Shown: one piece after another, positions 1 to 11,490 of the stretch | How the letters are laid out: the number at the start of each line of letters is the position of its first letter | How positions within the stretch are numbered: the stretch's first letter is position 1 | Assembly (NCBI RefSeq): GCF_028640845.1 | Contig: NC_080539.1 | Location: 163,568,236-163,632,235, forward strand | Origin: Ahaetulla prasina | Taxonomy: Eukaryota > Chordata > Lepidosauria > Squamata > Colubridae | Length of the DNA: 64,000 bases | Direction: 5' to 3' | The notes under the pieces: generated by a model | What the model was told of the DNA's origin: nothing | What the model saw: only the letters and a program-made list of their open reading frames with translations | Databases searched by the model: none | Program-made: the position numbers and the translations under genes

Positions 1-2582
1 GGCACATATACTGCTAATTTTTTTGTCAAGCTGCTGCAGTTGAATGAGTTACTGCATGGTGATACCAAGGTCAGTTTTTTATCGAAACACTTTAGAACAA
101 TGCCCAGAGACTATTTCCAATTCCAAATTTTTTGTTCATTGTACTTTTTCTGTGGAGTAGTCTTTAGGAACTGTTTAATAGACATGGAACCTGGTATATA
201 GCAATATGCTGCTTCTATATGTAGTGTTTAAAAATACAAAGCTAGCCTATTTGTTTTTGGTCCTGGGTTTTAAACTTTGTCATATTTCAGCAGTTAGAAC
301 CAAGTTTGAGATTTCTCAGAGTTCAGATTAGCCATTCTGAAAGTCATGTTCTCACAGCATCGTAATAAAGAACAACCTGTGCTTTATGTGGCAAATCTCC
401 CATGTTTTGTCTATTGCATTTTTGTTTTCTGATAGCTGATTCCAATGTCCTTTGAGGCTCAGGAAAAAAAAACAGAGAAAAACCCATGCTTGCATTAATG
501 CCTTGTACTGTATAAAAACTCTCATTTAAATTATATTTCCCACTTTTTCAACAGTTGACTTGGACTTTGCTTTGGATTGGTAAAATTTGCCTGCTATGAT
601 CTTTATTCTTGATGGTTATTTCTGAATTTCTTTGCACTCTAGTGGGGTGGATATATATATTTTTTTACATTCAGAGACACCTTATAGATACAACAGCACA
701 GAGAAACAGTCTAATAAAATGTAAAGGATGATCAAAATAACTTTTGATAGGGAGCAGAAATTTGTCCCTCATTTCTTTTTCGATATCTACAGACTGTAAT
801 AGGAACAAGTATTAGAAGTTAAGCTATGATGTTGTTGTTTTTAATAACTTTAGCCTATTACCTCAGGAAGGTTATGTGGGGCAGGGAATAAGCTAGAAGT
901 GAAACTTCAGTTACAGTATTAGAGGCTTGCACACTGTTAAATTGAATTAATGAGGTTATTAAAAGCTTATTACAAGAGTCCCAACAGTGAATCCCTTCAT
1001 TGGCTACTCAGCTTAGCAAGTAAAATGCATCAGAATTTTTTTTTTAAAAAAAAGTTATATCAAGACCCCTAACTTTGAAAATAACATAAACAGGATTTAT
1101 TTTTCCACTTCTGGATTTGTGTGGGTTTCTTACTTGATTGTGATTCACATTCACGTATTTTTAAAAAAGCTCTTAGCTTCTTGCAACAAAATTAGGTCCT
1201 TTATTTTTAAAAGTCTACGTTATTACTTTAAAATTAAAGATGAGATTCTTAAGGTTCCTTGGACACCTTGATCTCATAGAGTTAAATTCTGGAATTCAAG
1301 AGATGTTAGGAACACAGTACAAGCCAACATCATTCACAAAAACTGCATACAATCGTAATGAATATAAATTTTGGTTTTGCATAAACTTAGAAACCAATTG
1401 AACACTTTTTCCAACACAAACTCAACCTGTTTAAATTTAAGTTAAGATCCAGGTCCTGAGCATTTATGTAGTTACTTCCTTTTGACTTGCCTTGTTGGAG
1501 AGGACTCCAGGTAATCCCTCACATCTCACAGACTTTTTGTGGTCAGATAAATGTTGATGACTTAATTTTTTTCTTCTTTTCTGTGAGCTGCTTGCTATAC
1601 ACACATGGCAAGTGTATTAAACCAATTTTAGAAAGACACATCATTCTATCATAGAAATACTTTATGTATCTTATTTGGCAGAGATTTTTTTATTTATGCT
1701 GAAAAACTCCCAATGATAAATGATTTCAATTAAATATATATTAAAGGAAGCATTATTGCTCAGTGTCTTTTTTTAATTTTATTATAAGGGAATACATTTC
1801 CCTCTTTTCTCAGCCGGGAATTTAGAGTTGATTTTCTGGCAACCAGAGTTAAAGTATAATGGAGACTGTAATAAAGTTTTAAAAGACAGAATGCCTGCAT
1901 GCTTTATTTAAAATAGTGGCAGGCTTTTCCCATATTACCGGAATAACTTTTAATACAAATAAAACAAACTGAGATTAATAGCAAAGCATGAATCACTTTG
2001 ACATATCTAAGAGAACTGCCTAAAGATATGACTTAGAAATTATATTATACATTATATTTACTTTATACACATTATCGAATACCCTATTATTCCCCTGAAT
2101 GTCTTTAGGTTTTCTTTTTTTCTTGTTTTAGCTTAATTTACACAAATTTAACATGCATTCAAAATGTAGTTCTCTCTCCACTAACACTGGTATTTATGTG
2201 GACTCTCTGGAATCATGTTTTTTAAAGAAAATATGTTAAGAGGTATGCATAATTTTAATGTATTTAATATGGTAAATTATTTTAGAAGTAGGTGTTCAGA
2301 AAGGCCCCTCATCCTATCTTCAATATGTGGGTGGTAGGGAGTTGGTTTGGGTCCACCTAACCCACCCCTACAAATTGTCAGCAAACTAGATTGGCACCAA
2401 TACAAACTTAGGTCTAAGAATGAAGCGTAAAGAAGCTTCTTTATTACTTATATTCTGTCATTTTGACTGAATTGTATAGACTTGCAACTTTCAAACTGTT
2501 GCCAAAAGTCTCGCCTCTCTCAGTGCATTTTTACCAGAATTATATGTCTCAGTGCCATCACAATTCATTGTCTTCTGCAGTA
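1..2582. other. AT-rich non-coding stretch
   Basis: No open reading frame of note, no repeat family and no RNA gene was recognised here. The sequence is AT-rich with short homopolymer runs, as in intergenic or intronic reptile DNA. Confidence 0.6.
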
Positions 2583-2962
2583 CAGGAAGTCCTCGACTTA
2601 TGACCACAATCAGTCCCAAATTTCTGTTGCTAAGCAAGACAGTTGTTAAATGAATTTTGTTCCATGGTATTATTTTTCTTGTCACAGTAGTTAAGTGCAG
2701 TTGTTAGTAACATGGTTGTTAAGTGAATCTGGCTTCCCCACTGATGTGGCTTGTCAAAAGGTCCTAAAAAGGGATCACATGATCCCTGGACATTGCAGCC
2801 GTCGTAAATATGAGTCACTTGCCAAGCATATGGAGTTCGATCATGTGACCAAGGGGATTTTACAGTGATTATAAGTGTGAAAAATGGCCATGTTACTTTT
2901 TTCAGAGCTGTTGTAACTTCGAACAGTCACTACATGAACTGTTGTAAGCTGAGGACTAACTG
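2583..2962 (+). mobile_element. TA-flanked MITE, copy 1 (CAGGTAGTCC family)
   Basis: A 380-bp element starts caggaagtcctcgactta and ends with the inverted form (agctgaggactaactg). TA dinucleotides lie directly outside both ends (2581-2582 and 2963-2964). The same inverted termini recur at 38337, 44303, 54921 and 56471, so the boundaries are set by comparison. No coding capacity, so it is a non-autonomous DNA transposon. TA target duplication points to Tc1/mariner- or Harbinger-like mobilisation; the superfamily is inferred. Confidence 0.8.
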
Positions 2963-3265
2963 TATTTAGAAGTAAGTGTGATTTATTTGTAGAATGGGGT
3001 GCCTGAGAATCTAGGCAATCCTACAGGCAGTCATTGAAAGCTCTTATGTCTGAGTGAGGTTATCCTCCCCTTCTAAGGGTGGTCTGCAATTTGGAAATTC
3101 TAGGCTGCTTATATATGAACATTTTTGGACTACATAATATGTTCATATGGTCATGTGGCCATAATATGTTCTGTATGGCCGTGGTCATGTGGTCATGGGG
3201 CTACCAACTGATACACAATATACTAATCCCAAACAGTGGTGGTTATATCTGGATATGCATTGATG

Positions 3266-3543
3266 CAGGGGTGAAATCTACTTACCTTCTTTACCGACTC
3301 GGAAGACCACACACCATGCACACTTACTTCACTCGCTTGTGCATGGCAGATGTGCGTCCAGACCTTCTGCGTATGCGCAAAAGGTAAAAAACACATTACT
3401 TCCTGGTTAAAACCAGGAAGTAATGACACCCGGGTGGCGGGTGTTGCCGGTGGTTCAACAGTTGCTACTGGATCACCAAACCACCGACCACAATTGCCAC
3501 TGGATTGCGAGATCTGGGCAGAACCAGGAGCATTTTACCCCTA
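3266..3543. mobile_element. hAT-type MITE (CAGGGGTGAAAT family)
   Basis: The element starts caggggtgaaat and ends with its inverted form (attttacccct). It is flanked by 8-bp target duplications cattgatg / cactgatg (7 of 8 match). CAG-starting inverted termini plus 8-bp duplications are hallmarks of hAT elements. It contains a perfect internal fold-back near 3398-3424 (acttcctggtt/aaccaggaagt) and GC-rich gcgtatgcgc motifs. Non-coding; short ORFs crossing it are shadows. Confidence 0.82.
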
Positions 3544-3799
3544 CACTGATGATCCCAAAGCTTTGGAAGGTGCATTGGTTGCCAGTTGACTTCTAAATGT
3601 GTCTCAAGTTGTTGGTTGCTTGTATGACTTTGAACCAGGTGATCTTAAGGAGCATCTTCTCCTGTATTCATCTGCCCATTCAGCTTAAATGAAATAGGTT
3701 CAGTGTCTTCCAGGTCCCATCCCTCCAGAATTGTCACATTCCTGGTGGCAGCCCTTACTTTTTGGAATTCCCATCCAGTCAAAAATCATTCAATCACAT

Positions 3800-3987
3800 T
3801 AGTAGTGGGTTCCACTTACCTTCGCTACTGGTTCGGAATTGGGAGCATGCGTGCATGAGTGCTTTGCCCGCGCGCGGTGCTTCTGTGCATGGGCAGAGTA
3901 TTCGTGATGTTGTGTGGGTGGGCGGAGCCTCCCGCTGCCACTACTTGTTCACCCGAACCAGGGCAAACTGGTAGAAACCCACCACTG
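3800..3987. mobile_element. hAT-type MITE (CAGTGGTGGGTT family)
   Basis: A 188-bp element begins tagtagtgggttcc and ends gaaacccaccactg. It is bracketed by perfect 8-bp direct repeats aatcacat (3792-3799 and 3988-3995). The interior resembles the 51005 copy (gcatgcgtgcatgag-like GC-rich core, acttaccttcgctac near the left end). Non-autonomous, no coding capacity. Confidence 0.85.
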
Positions 3988-3995
3988 AATCACAT

Positions 3996-5467
3996 CTTCT
4001 CTCTTTGCCAGGATGAGGGTGCACTTTGATTGGAAGGTAGGATTGCACGGCACATGGCATTTTTGTTTGTGTTGTTTTTGTGTTTTGGAATTTGGGGAGG
4101 GAATAATGTATCTGTTTAGATAAATCAATATATAAGCATTTTATATGGTTGTTTTCTGAATAAAGCCATTCTAAAGTGTCACTTCAGTTGTGGCTTGAAA
4201 ATATTTTTAAACATTTCTTAAAACACCTACTTGTTATAAGAAAGCATTTTTATGCTAATTCTCACTTAGACACCTTATTGCTGATTCCCTTGTTCTTCTC
4301 CTGCTCTGTCAAGTTGGAAATCCATAAAAAAAGAAATTAAAAAACAGTACCCCAGGTATAAAGTACTTGCACAGGTAAAAATAAACAAAATGAACCAAAC
4401 TTGCTCTGCAATATGTGCTTGAAATCAGATGTTAACAGCATGGTAATGAAACCAAGCTATGCCTGTATACTTGATACTCAGTGTTTTTGAAAGCATGTGA
4501 GAGAAGGCTTACTAAGGAAGACAAACAAATCCAAACTTTAAAGCCTTAGATTATCACTTAATGTTCCCAGGAAATAATTTCTTACATTTCCAGGAAATAT
4601 TTTTTTACATTGCTTGTGCAGCATCTGCAACATATGCCATATGTGTGACCCCTGTTTTTAAATTGAACTTTTGAATGTTACAATTGCTTTTGTGGAATGG
4701 GTATTTTCATTTGTATTTGAAGATCTGAAATAGCCTTTCGAAGGTTCTCGAATGCAGTTTCAAGCAAGTATTTGTCTTGGTGCTGATTTTCTGTCTCTGG
4801 CATAGAAATAATTTGTGGCCAGCCTCTCAGGAAATCTTATCTCCCCGAGTCTTGGATAGCAGGCTATAAATGCAGAAGAATCCAAAGGAGAAAGATGATG
4901 TATCATATTATCCAGTAATGCTGAGTAGTGACTCATAATATTGGGAACTATTGAACATAAGGCAGATTTCCCAGTTGGGAGGTAGGCATATTTGACATCA
5001 TCTTATTTATGCTAAATGCTTCCTTCCAAAATTCTTATTTTCAACCCAAACATTTTATTGAAAGCTATACGTGCCATCTGTCCTTATTTTTTTTTCAGGT
5101 AAAAATTTGGAACACTATTTGTTATTTTAAAAAATAATTGAGTCAGTCTTTTTTGTGACTTTAACTGACATTATGTTATATAACATATATACCATTCGTA
5201 ACTTTCCCCCTGCAAAATTCTACTTTTTTTCAAGCTTCATGTAACTAGCAAGCTAACGAAGCAGTGATGTAATAAAATAAATAAATTGTTGATCGGCCCT
5301 TTTCATCTGGTCTCCCATCTGACTGAATGTGTATTCTCCCAAAGAGCCATATTTCTCATCTGGTTTTTTTTCTTGATTAGGCCATACCTTACATTCCTTT
5401 ATTTTCTTCTACCAAATATCTCAGCTTTTTCTTTCTATCTTCTCTAATGGTGCTGCCTTTGTTTTCC
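3996..5467. other. unrecognised non-coding DNA
   Basis: AT-rich single-copy-looking sequence. No gene, RNA or repeat family recognised. Confidence 0.5.
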
Positions 5468-5582
5468 CTCTAGGTGGAGACAGCATCCAGGAATGGGGTG
5501 ACCTCGTCTGTTCAGTTGAAGGACTGAGTCTGTCAAAGTTGTTAAACTCCGCCTCTGTTCCTAGGGCTTTCCCACTTTTGAC
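5468..5582 (+). repeat. left inverted terminal repeat of the DIRS element
   Basis: Begins ctctaggtggagacagcatc and runs to cccacttttgac. It is the inverse complement, with a few differences, of 10062-10185. The outer 23 bases are exactly complementary to 9907-9929. Confidence 0.85.
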
Positions 5583-6348
5583 TCAGTCCTTCAGCCTGGA
5601 CAGACATGTCAAAAGTTGGTCTTCTAATTGAACATTTCCTGGATGCTGTTTTCCATTGCTAGCTACATTGCTTGAGAAAGTGCTGAGAGTTCGTGAGTTT
5701 GACAGCTCTCCGTGGGTGCGGAGAGAGTTGTTGGTTTCCCAGAGGCTAGGGTTTTGGCTCCAGCCATTGGAAGGACCCTCTGTCTGTGGATTTGACAGCT
5801 AGCTGTCAGTTTGGTCTTGTGCCTTCCGTTGAGCTGCAGGCACTCCGGAGAGGCTATCAGTGGAGTCCAGTGCTCCCAGTGGCAACAGGGGGTCAGACGG
5901 GTGAGCTTTGCGCTCCCAAAAGTCAGCTGGGGACGCCTCATTCCTTTGAACTTGGCGCTGATCGTTTGGGCGAGTTGGGTGGCCATTCTGATAGTTGGAT
6001 ATAACGGGCCACCCAACATTTCAAATTGTGAGAGCACTGGAGTTTCGCACTCCCGAAACAGCCGGCCTGCCTTGTGGCTTCACCCTGTGCCCTCCCCACT
6101 CACAAATAAGCTGCTTGTTGGTTCTCAAGCCTTTGCATTGCTCCTTGCCACGCTGACAGGCTTTCGTATTTGACAGGAGCCTTGTGTTTTGAACAGCTAG
6201 CTCACGCGCAACATACTAATTGAGGCAATCAGAGCGTGATTTTGGGCTTAGCACCCATTTGACAGCAGAGATTGCTGTTTTTGGTCACATTGTACCTTTA
6301 ATTTAAATTGTCAGCAGAGTTGACGCTTCCAGAGAAGGAGTCAGCAAC

Positions 6349-6680
6349 ATGTCTAAGGCGCTTTCTAAATAAAAAAATGGCAGGAAAGCCACTAGAGCCA
6401 AGATGACAGAGGCTGGAGCTGGTGGCAACAGCATCAGTCTGCTCTAGTTGGTTCTTCAGCTGACAGAGCTAAAACTGTCTCCAAAGATCACAGCAGGCCA
6501 ACCAAACCCAGTAAGACCTCTGTTGCATCCCAAAGGGATGAGAGGCAGAGAGACCAAGCTCTTCAGAAGCTCCACCTGGGGGCAATTATAGATTCCATTG
6601 AAGGCAGGGTATATTTGTCCCAGGAGTGTCAGGACAGTATCAGAGACCTAGCAGGTAGAATTCAGAGAGAGCTCAGAGTG
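6349..6680 (+). pseudogene. probable DIRS first-ORF (gag-like) remnant
   Basis: An ATG at 6349 opens a short basic reading frame that stops almost at once (TAA near 6370). Downstream DNA to about 6680 can be read in fragments. The position between the left ITR and the polymerase remnant fits the gag-like first ORF of DIRS elements. No domain was recognised, so the call rests on position only. Confidence 0.4.
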
Positions 6681-6689
6681 CTCTTGTTT

Positions 6690-7159
6690 CTGCTCTCCCA
6701 GCTCCTGGGCAAAATGGTGTCCAGCATTTCCATCACACCTTGGGCACGCTTACCTGCTAGGGACCTTCAATGGTTTCTTTTACCTTTCCGGAGGGCGGGC
6801 AGGAGCATCTCCACACCCAAGATACAGGTCTCCAGCATGGTCCTTTGGTCTCTCAAGTGGTAGTGGTCAGTGGCTATCGCCAAGGGCTGCCTCTTCCACG
6901 AACCTCTGCACCTAGTGGTTACAACCGACGCAAGCCTTTTTGGCTGGGGGGGTGGGCGCATTATCAGACCCAAATAGCACAGGGCATCTAGAGCACAACG
7001 GAAGCATCAACTGGCTAGAGCTACGTGCCGTTTACCTGGCCCTCCTCCACTTTCAACAGGCGGTCGTGGACAAGCACATTTTAGTGCTAACTGACAATGT
7101 GGCCACAAAGGCTCACATAAACCAGTAGGGCACCAGGTCCAGGTCTCTGATGCTGGAGG
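6690..7159 (+). pseudogene. DIRS polymerase: connection region and RNase H remnant
   Basis: In-frame fragments contain the DIRS RNase H signature: NWLELRAVYLAL, then ILVLTDN and KAHINQ (about 7011-7125). TDN carries the catalytic aspartate expected of RNase H. Upstream fragments (about 6690-6960) read as the region linking reverse transcriptase to RNase H, in more than one frame. The catalytic fingers and palm of the reverse transcriptase are not found between here and the gag-like segment, so an internal deletion at about 6680-6700 is inferred. The frame is then broken by the solo LTR at 7165. Confidence 0.75.
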
Positions 7160-7164
7160 CCAAG

Positions 7165-7776
7165 TGTTGTGGCTCCAGCCCCCCCAGGCCTGGCCCCCTG
7201 CCAGAAAATGACTCAGAGAGTGAGGGGGAAGGGCTATCGGGGCTCCCCTCTGCAGGGCGGGCTCTCTGGCTCAGCTCCAGGAGCCAGAGGCAGGCCAGGT
7301 AGAGGAGGTGACGAGGCCTCTGTCTCCTGTATCTCCCCCCGCCCAGGCAATGCTTCCAGACCTAGCTGTAGACAATCAGTCCTGGTTAGATCCCAAGTTT
7401 TGTAGACAAGAGAGGCGGGAACAACAAAAGAAGGGGTGGGGCAGGCCTAGAGAGTGCTGAGTCACGGAGCCACACCCCACAGGGTATAAAAGCAGGAGGG
7501 GCTGCTCTACTACTTTGTGATGGACAAAACAAACTGACTGGAGAAAACTTGAGCTGAACTATTTGACTGAGCATTTGGCCTGGATTGCTGTTTGTTCCTG
7601 ACTTCCTGGTTGCTCCAGTAACGAGCTTCTGTGACACCAGCATCAGGGAAGATAAAGAAAACCTTGGCAGACCTTCGCTGGTCTGCTGCCAGAGCTGATA
7701 GCTGCCGTGGACTAAATTGCTGGCTAATTGAGTCAGTTCACGTGTCTCCCGGACTGAGGTTGCGGGGGACAGAACA
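7165..7776 (+). mobile_element. solo LTR, family A, inside the DIRS polymerase
   Basis: A 612-bp element begins tgttgtggctcc and ends gggggacagaaca. Perfect 5-bp duplications ccaag flank it (7160-7164 and 7777-7781). A TATA-like box (gggtataaaagc) lies at about 7482. No gag-pol adjoins it, so it is a solo LTR left by recombination between the two LTRs of a provirus-like gypsy-type element. Related copies are at 9385, 14234, 34189 and 42425. The 174-aa and 117-aa ORFs across it are not genes. Confidence 0.88.
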
Positions 7777-7781
7777 CCAAG

Positions 7782-8300
7782 AGACTGGGCCTTTGGGCAG
7801 AGCGACATTTGCAGTCGCTGACTGCAGAGCACATCTCTGGAGTGTCCAATGTGTAAGCGGACTGGCTGAGCCGGACAGTCATCGACCATGTGGAGTGGTG
7901 CCTGACCCATCTCTCTTCTGGGACTGGATGGACCATTTCAGCACCCCGGAGGTAGACTTTTTTGCCACCCCAGAGAATTTGTAGCTCCCATGATTCTTTT
8001 CTCAGTTTCCGACTCAGGGAGCGGAAGGGATAGATGCTCTCCGTGCCCCATGGCCCCCGGGCCTCCTTTACATCTTTCCCCCTCTTCCCCTCCTTCCACA
8101 AGTCATTCGGAAGATTTTGGAGGAGAGGGCAGAGGAGCTGCTTCTGGCTCCACATTGGCTCAGGAGGTTTTGATTCGCAGACTTCATGACTCTCTCAGTG
8201 GTTCCACCCTGGAGGATCTCACAGGGCATGGTGTCGCTCAGCCAGGGACATTGGTCCATCCGGACCCTCAGTGACTTCAACTGACTGCGTGCACTTGAGT
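7782..8300 (+). pseudogene. DIRS RNase H C-terminal and linker remnant
   Basis: Directly after the LTR duplication the DIRS frame resumes. Fragments include ADWLSR-like text (near 7860 the frame reads tggctgagccgg), LFWDWMDHFSTPEVDFFATP (about 7914-7973) and later PHWP-like text. The DLFATPEN-type motif (here DFFATPEN) is characteristic of DIRS polymerases just after RNase H. Frameshifts and stops interrupt it. Confidence 0.7.
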
Positions 8301-8349
8301 GATGCACTCTGAGGGGGGATAATTTCTCCTCCAGGGTTATCAAGACTAT

Positions 8350-9335
8350 TCAGGCCTCTGGGCGACCTTCCACTGAGCATATCTACTCAGTGACCTGGAG
8401 GACCTTTTGCAGCTGGTTTAATAACGTAGGGTGTCACCACTTATAGCCTCGATGCCAGATCCTGGACTTTTTACAGGACAGACTAGATGCTGGGCTAGCA
8501 CCCAACACCATATGGAGACAGGTGGCGGCCCTGTCCTCTGTTCTGACTTGCGGGTCACTGGATTCCCTTTCTCAACATCCCACTATCTGTCGTTTTATTA
8601 GGGGAGTGGCTAATCTATGCCTGCTGGTAATACACAGGTACCCTACCTGTTGAAGGTGTTGAACTCACTCACTGGGGCCTCTTATGAGCCATTACAACCC
8701 ACCAGCCTCCAACTATTATCTTGTAAGGTGGCCTTTTTGGTGGCAATCACATCTGCCAGGCGGATTTCTGAGCTAGCTGTTCTGTCAGTGAGGAGTGATC
8801 TGTGGTGTTTCATGCTGATCACGTTGTACTGAGACTGGACCCTTCCTTTTTACCCAAGATCAACACTGCATTCCACAGGGCGCAGGAGCTAATCTTACCA
8901 AACTTCTATCCTAACCTGTTCACTCATTAGAAAGGCGCTGGCATACATTGGATGTGGAAGGGCACTCCGTATTTATCTTAAACGCACAGCTAACCTAAGA
9001 AAGACAGAATTTTTGTTTATTTCATTTCAGCCTGCTTCTTTAGGTTCCAAGGTACCTCTTCTACCATAGGGCATTGGCTCCGTCTAACCATCACCAAGGC
9101 GTATGAGCTGCAGTCCTTGTCGAGACCTCCATGAGTGATGGTACATTCAACCCAAAGTGCAGCTACGATGGTAGCATGGGCCAAGCAGGCATCTTTGGCG
9201 GAGATCTGCAGGGTGGCAACTGGGATGTCGCCCTCTCCATTTATCAAACATTATAAGTTAGACATGTACCCCTCAGCGGAGATGGATTTCGGCCGTCGGG
9301 TCCTTCAAAGGGTCCATTTGGACAGTGAGGCTATA
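8350..9335 (+). pseudogene. DIRS tyrosine recombinase remnant
   Basis: The recombinase inserts the double-stranded circular DNA of DIRS elements by strand cutting through a tyrosine. Fragments here include TIRRQVAALSS-like text near 8505, then a clear run around 8617-8800 with VAFLVAITSARRISELAVLS, whose Arg in SARRISEL is the first catalytic Arg. Near 9135-9270 there is HSTQSAATMVAWAKQ followed by FIKHYKLDMY. The Tyr of KHYKLD is the probable nucleophile. The second catalytic Arg, expected directly after HST, reads Gln (caa), as CpG decay of cga would give. Stops near 8829 and elsewhere break the frame. Confidence 0.78.
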
Positions 9336-9384
9336 GACCAGACGGGGGCCTGCCCTTAAGGCAAGGGACAGTTAGCTTTGGTAT

Positions 9385-9892
9385 TGTTCTGTCTCCTTCC
9401 CCACTTCAGACCCACGAGCTGGCCTTCAGCCAGTGGATTCACAGCTCTTATCAGTCCTGGCAGAGAAATCGCAGCTGCCTGCCAAAGTTCAAACAAATGA
9501 CTCACGTAGCAAGACTTTCAGCTCTTTTTGAAACGGTTCAGCTAAACTTTTGCTTCCCGTGGAGTGAGAGCAGTCCCAAAGCTCCTTATTTATCCTGTGG
9601 GGTGGGGCTCCTGCCCCACCCTTCCTTTTGATGACACCGCCTCTCTAATCTTCTGAAGCGCAGGTCAAGCCAAGCTTGATTATTATTATCAGCTGGGTCT
9701 GAAGGCATAGCCCGGGGAAGGGAGGAATCAGGGGATGATGGCCTCATTATGTCCTCCAACTGGTCTGGTTCTGGCTCCTGGAGCCGAGCCAAAGGAATCG
9801 GTGCTCCCAAGGTAAGACTTACCGGCCCTTCCCCCTCACTCTCTGAGTCACTTTCAGGCATGGGGCCAGGTTTGGGGGCTGGAGTCACAACA
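9385..9892 (-). mobile_element. solo LTR, family A, inside the DIRS 3' region
   Basis: On the minus strand it begins tgttgtgactcc and ends in the gacagaaca form. Perfect 5-bp duplications ggtat lie at 9380-9384 and 9893-9897. Length 508 bp, with no internal coding region beside it. It sits between the recombinase and the internal complementary region. Confidence 0.87.
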
Positions 9893-9906
9893 GGTATGTC
9901 TCAGTG

Positions 9907-9990
9907 CTGGATGCTGTCTCCACCTAGAGCAAGAAGGGGTGTTGGTCTTACCTGATACGCACCTTCTCGTCGGGTGGAGACAGCATCCAG
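9907..9990. repeat. internal complementary region of the DIRS element
   Basis: 9907-9929 is the exact inverse complement of the outer 23 bases of the left terminus. 9959-9990 is the exact inverse complement of the outer 32 bases of the right terminus (10154-10185). In known DIRS elements this region templates joining of the two ends into a circle. Its presence supports the class assignment strongly. Confidence 0.85.
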
Positions 9991-10061
9991 CCCCACCTTT
10001 GGGATTGTCTGGTCTTCCTTTAATGAGAATATTTTTTTATCAAGTCTGTCACTTCATATTC

Positions 10062-10185
10062 GTCAAAAGCGGGAAAGCCCTAGTAACAGAGGCAGAGCTT
10101 AACAACTTTCACAGACTCAGTCCTTCAGCTGAACAGATGAGGTCAACCCATTCCTGGATGCTGTCTCCACCCGACGAGAAGGTGC
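10062..10185 (-). repeat. right inverted terminal repeat of the DIRS element
   Basis: Runs from gtcaaaagcgggaaagccc to cgacgagaaggtgc and is inverted relative to 5468-5582 with a few mismatches. The outer end differs from the left one (cgacgagaaggtgc against the left terminus), as is usual where the two DIRS ends are completed by the internal complementary region. Confidence 0.85.
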
Positions 10186-10490
10186 CAAAAGCTGCCAAGA
10201 AATGCAGAGAAAGGTGTGTTTAATTTTTACTTCTCCTATCCTGTCTATTCAGACTTTCTCTTTTTCCTGTCTGCTTTTTTCCATCATGTTGAATGCCTAC
10301 CAAAAAAAAATGCCTTTTTTTATTTTGGAGAGAGAAACAGTTGCAAATGGTGGTCTTGAATGGACCAAAGACAAACAAATAAACAAACAGTCCTTCCATC
10401 TCTCCCACTTCTTCCTTTTCAACTAGAGTAGACATTCCCAGTTATTGTAGAACAGCAAAATTCACAATTTCTCACCATTACTGTAGCTCA

Positions 10491-10645
10491 GGGGTCCTTA
10501 AACATTTTAAATGGGGCCAATTCCTGGTCCCTGAGTCTGTTGCAGGGCCAAACCAGCTGGGTGGGTGTGGTTAGGTAGTCATGTTATTGGGTGGCCATGG
10601 CTAGGTGGTCATGTTACTGGGTGGCCATGGCTAGTGGTCATGTTA
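10491..10645. repeat. hAT-like MITE fragment, left part, split by an L2 insertion
   Basis: Starts caggggtccttaaac, the CAGGGGTCC-type end seen in vertebrate hAT elements. It then contains about two copies of a gggtggccatggctaggtggtcatgtta unit. The same unit continues after the L2 at 11121, so the two are parts of one element. The far end was not identified. Confidence 0.5.
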
Positions 10646-11120
10646 TTTTTTATTTTATTTATTTATTTATTTATCAAATTTTTATACCGCCCTTCTCCCG
10701 AAGGACTCAGGGCGGTGTACAGCCTAAATAAAACACAATATATATACAATTAAAATCAAAATTTAAAATAAAACATATTACAAAAAGGCCAATGTTTAAA
10801 AATATAAATTTTAAATTTTAAAAAATTTAAAACCCCACAACAATAAAACCCAATTAAAATGTTAAAAAACCATTATGCTAGTCCAGCTTGAATAAATAAG
10901 TATGTTTTTAGCTCACGGCGAAAGGTCTGAAGATCAGGCACTTGGCGTAGGCCAGGGGGAAGTTCATTCCAGAGCGTCGCTGCTCCCACAGAGAAGGCCC
11001 TACTCCTGGGGGCCGCCAGCCGACATTGTTTGGCGGACGACACCCTGAGGAGACCTTCTCTGTGAGAGCGTACCGGTCGGTGGGAGGCATAAGGTAACAG
11101 CAGGCGGTCATGCAAGTAAC
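10646..11120 (-). mobile_element. 5'-truncated L2-clade LINE 3' end
   Basis: Minus-strand copy of the LINE at 58871. It carries the C-terminal reading frame (motifs HRPVRSHREGLLRV, LWNELPPGLRQ, FRRELKTYLF), then an AT-rich 3' UTR with the CCGCCC..GGGCGG hairpin (10687-10715) and an AAATA tail at the left. A 7-bp duplication catgtta lies at 10639-10645 and 11121-11127. It is only the last tenth of the element, as expected of incomplete target-primed reverse transcription. Confidence 0.82.
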
Positions 11121-11490
11121 CATGTTACTTGGTGGGCGTGGCTAGGTGATCATGTGATTGAGTGGGCATGACCAATTAAGCAGTCCATTAAACAATACTC
11201 TGCTTCCCAAAATTTTGGATTGTTTAAATTGGGATGTTGTCCATGCTTGTTTAAATACTCATCTTCTTAGGCACGGTTGGAGAGGAAAAAAGCTAGGGTG
11301 GAAGAGACATCCAGTTTAGGTCTTAAATTTAATTGAAATGCTATATTTTCCTGATTTGTTTTACAGTGTGTGTTTGTATGCAGTAGTTATCTATTAATTA
11401 TAACAAGTGGTAATTACCACCAGCTCTCTGATACTATTCTCCAGAACTAACAGACTGACCCTGTGGTTGATTTTTTTTTTTTATTGTTGG
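11121..11490. other. right part of split MITE, then unrecognised DNA
   Basis: 11121-11185 continues the gtgggcgtggctaggtgatca unit of the repeat at 10491. Nothing was recognised from there to 11490 apart from a T-rich run at 11470. Confidence 0.45.

Larger units (their letters stand above)
5468..10185 (+). mobile_element. DIRS-type retrotransposon, decayed, with two nested solo LTRs
   Basis: The element is bounded by inverted repeats of about 115-124 bp (5468-5582 and 10062-10185) instead of LTRs. Near its 3' end is an internal complementary region (9907-9990) matching both outer termini. Between them lie a retroelement RNase H and a tyrosine recombinase in the order known for DIRS elements, which replicate through a circular intermediate and integrate with a tyrosine recombinase, leaving no target duplication. 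Much of the reverse transcriptase is missing: gag-like leader sequence runs to about 6680, and the frame then resembles only the part of the polymerase just before RNase H. Solo LTRs at 7165-7776 and 9385-9892 split it further. Stops and frameshifts are frequent, so it is dead. Confidence 0.85.

Noticed and set aside
7386..7910. A 174-residue minus-strand protein
   Set aside because: It crosses the boundary of a solo LTR and the DIRS frame on the wrong strand and has no recognisable domain.
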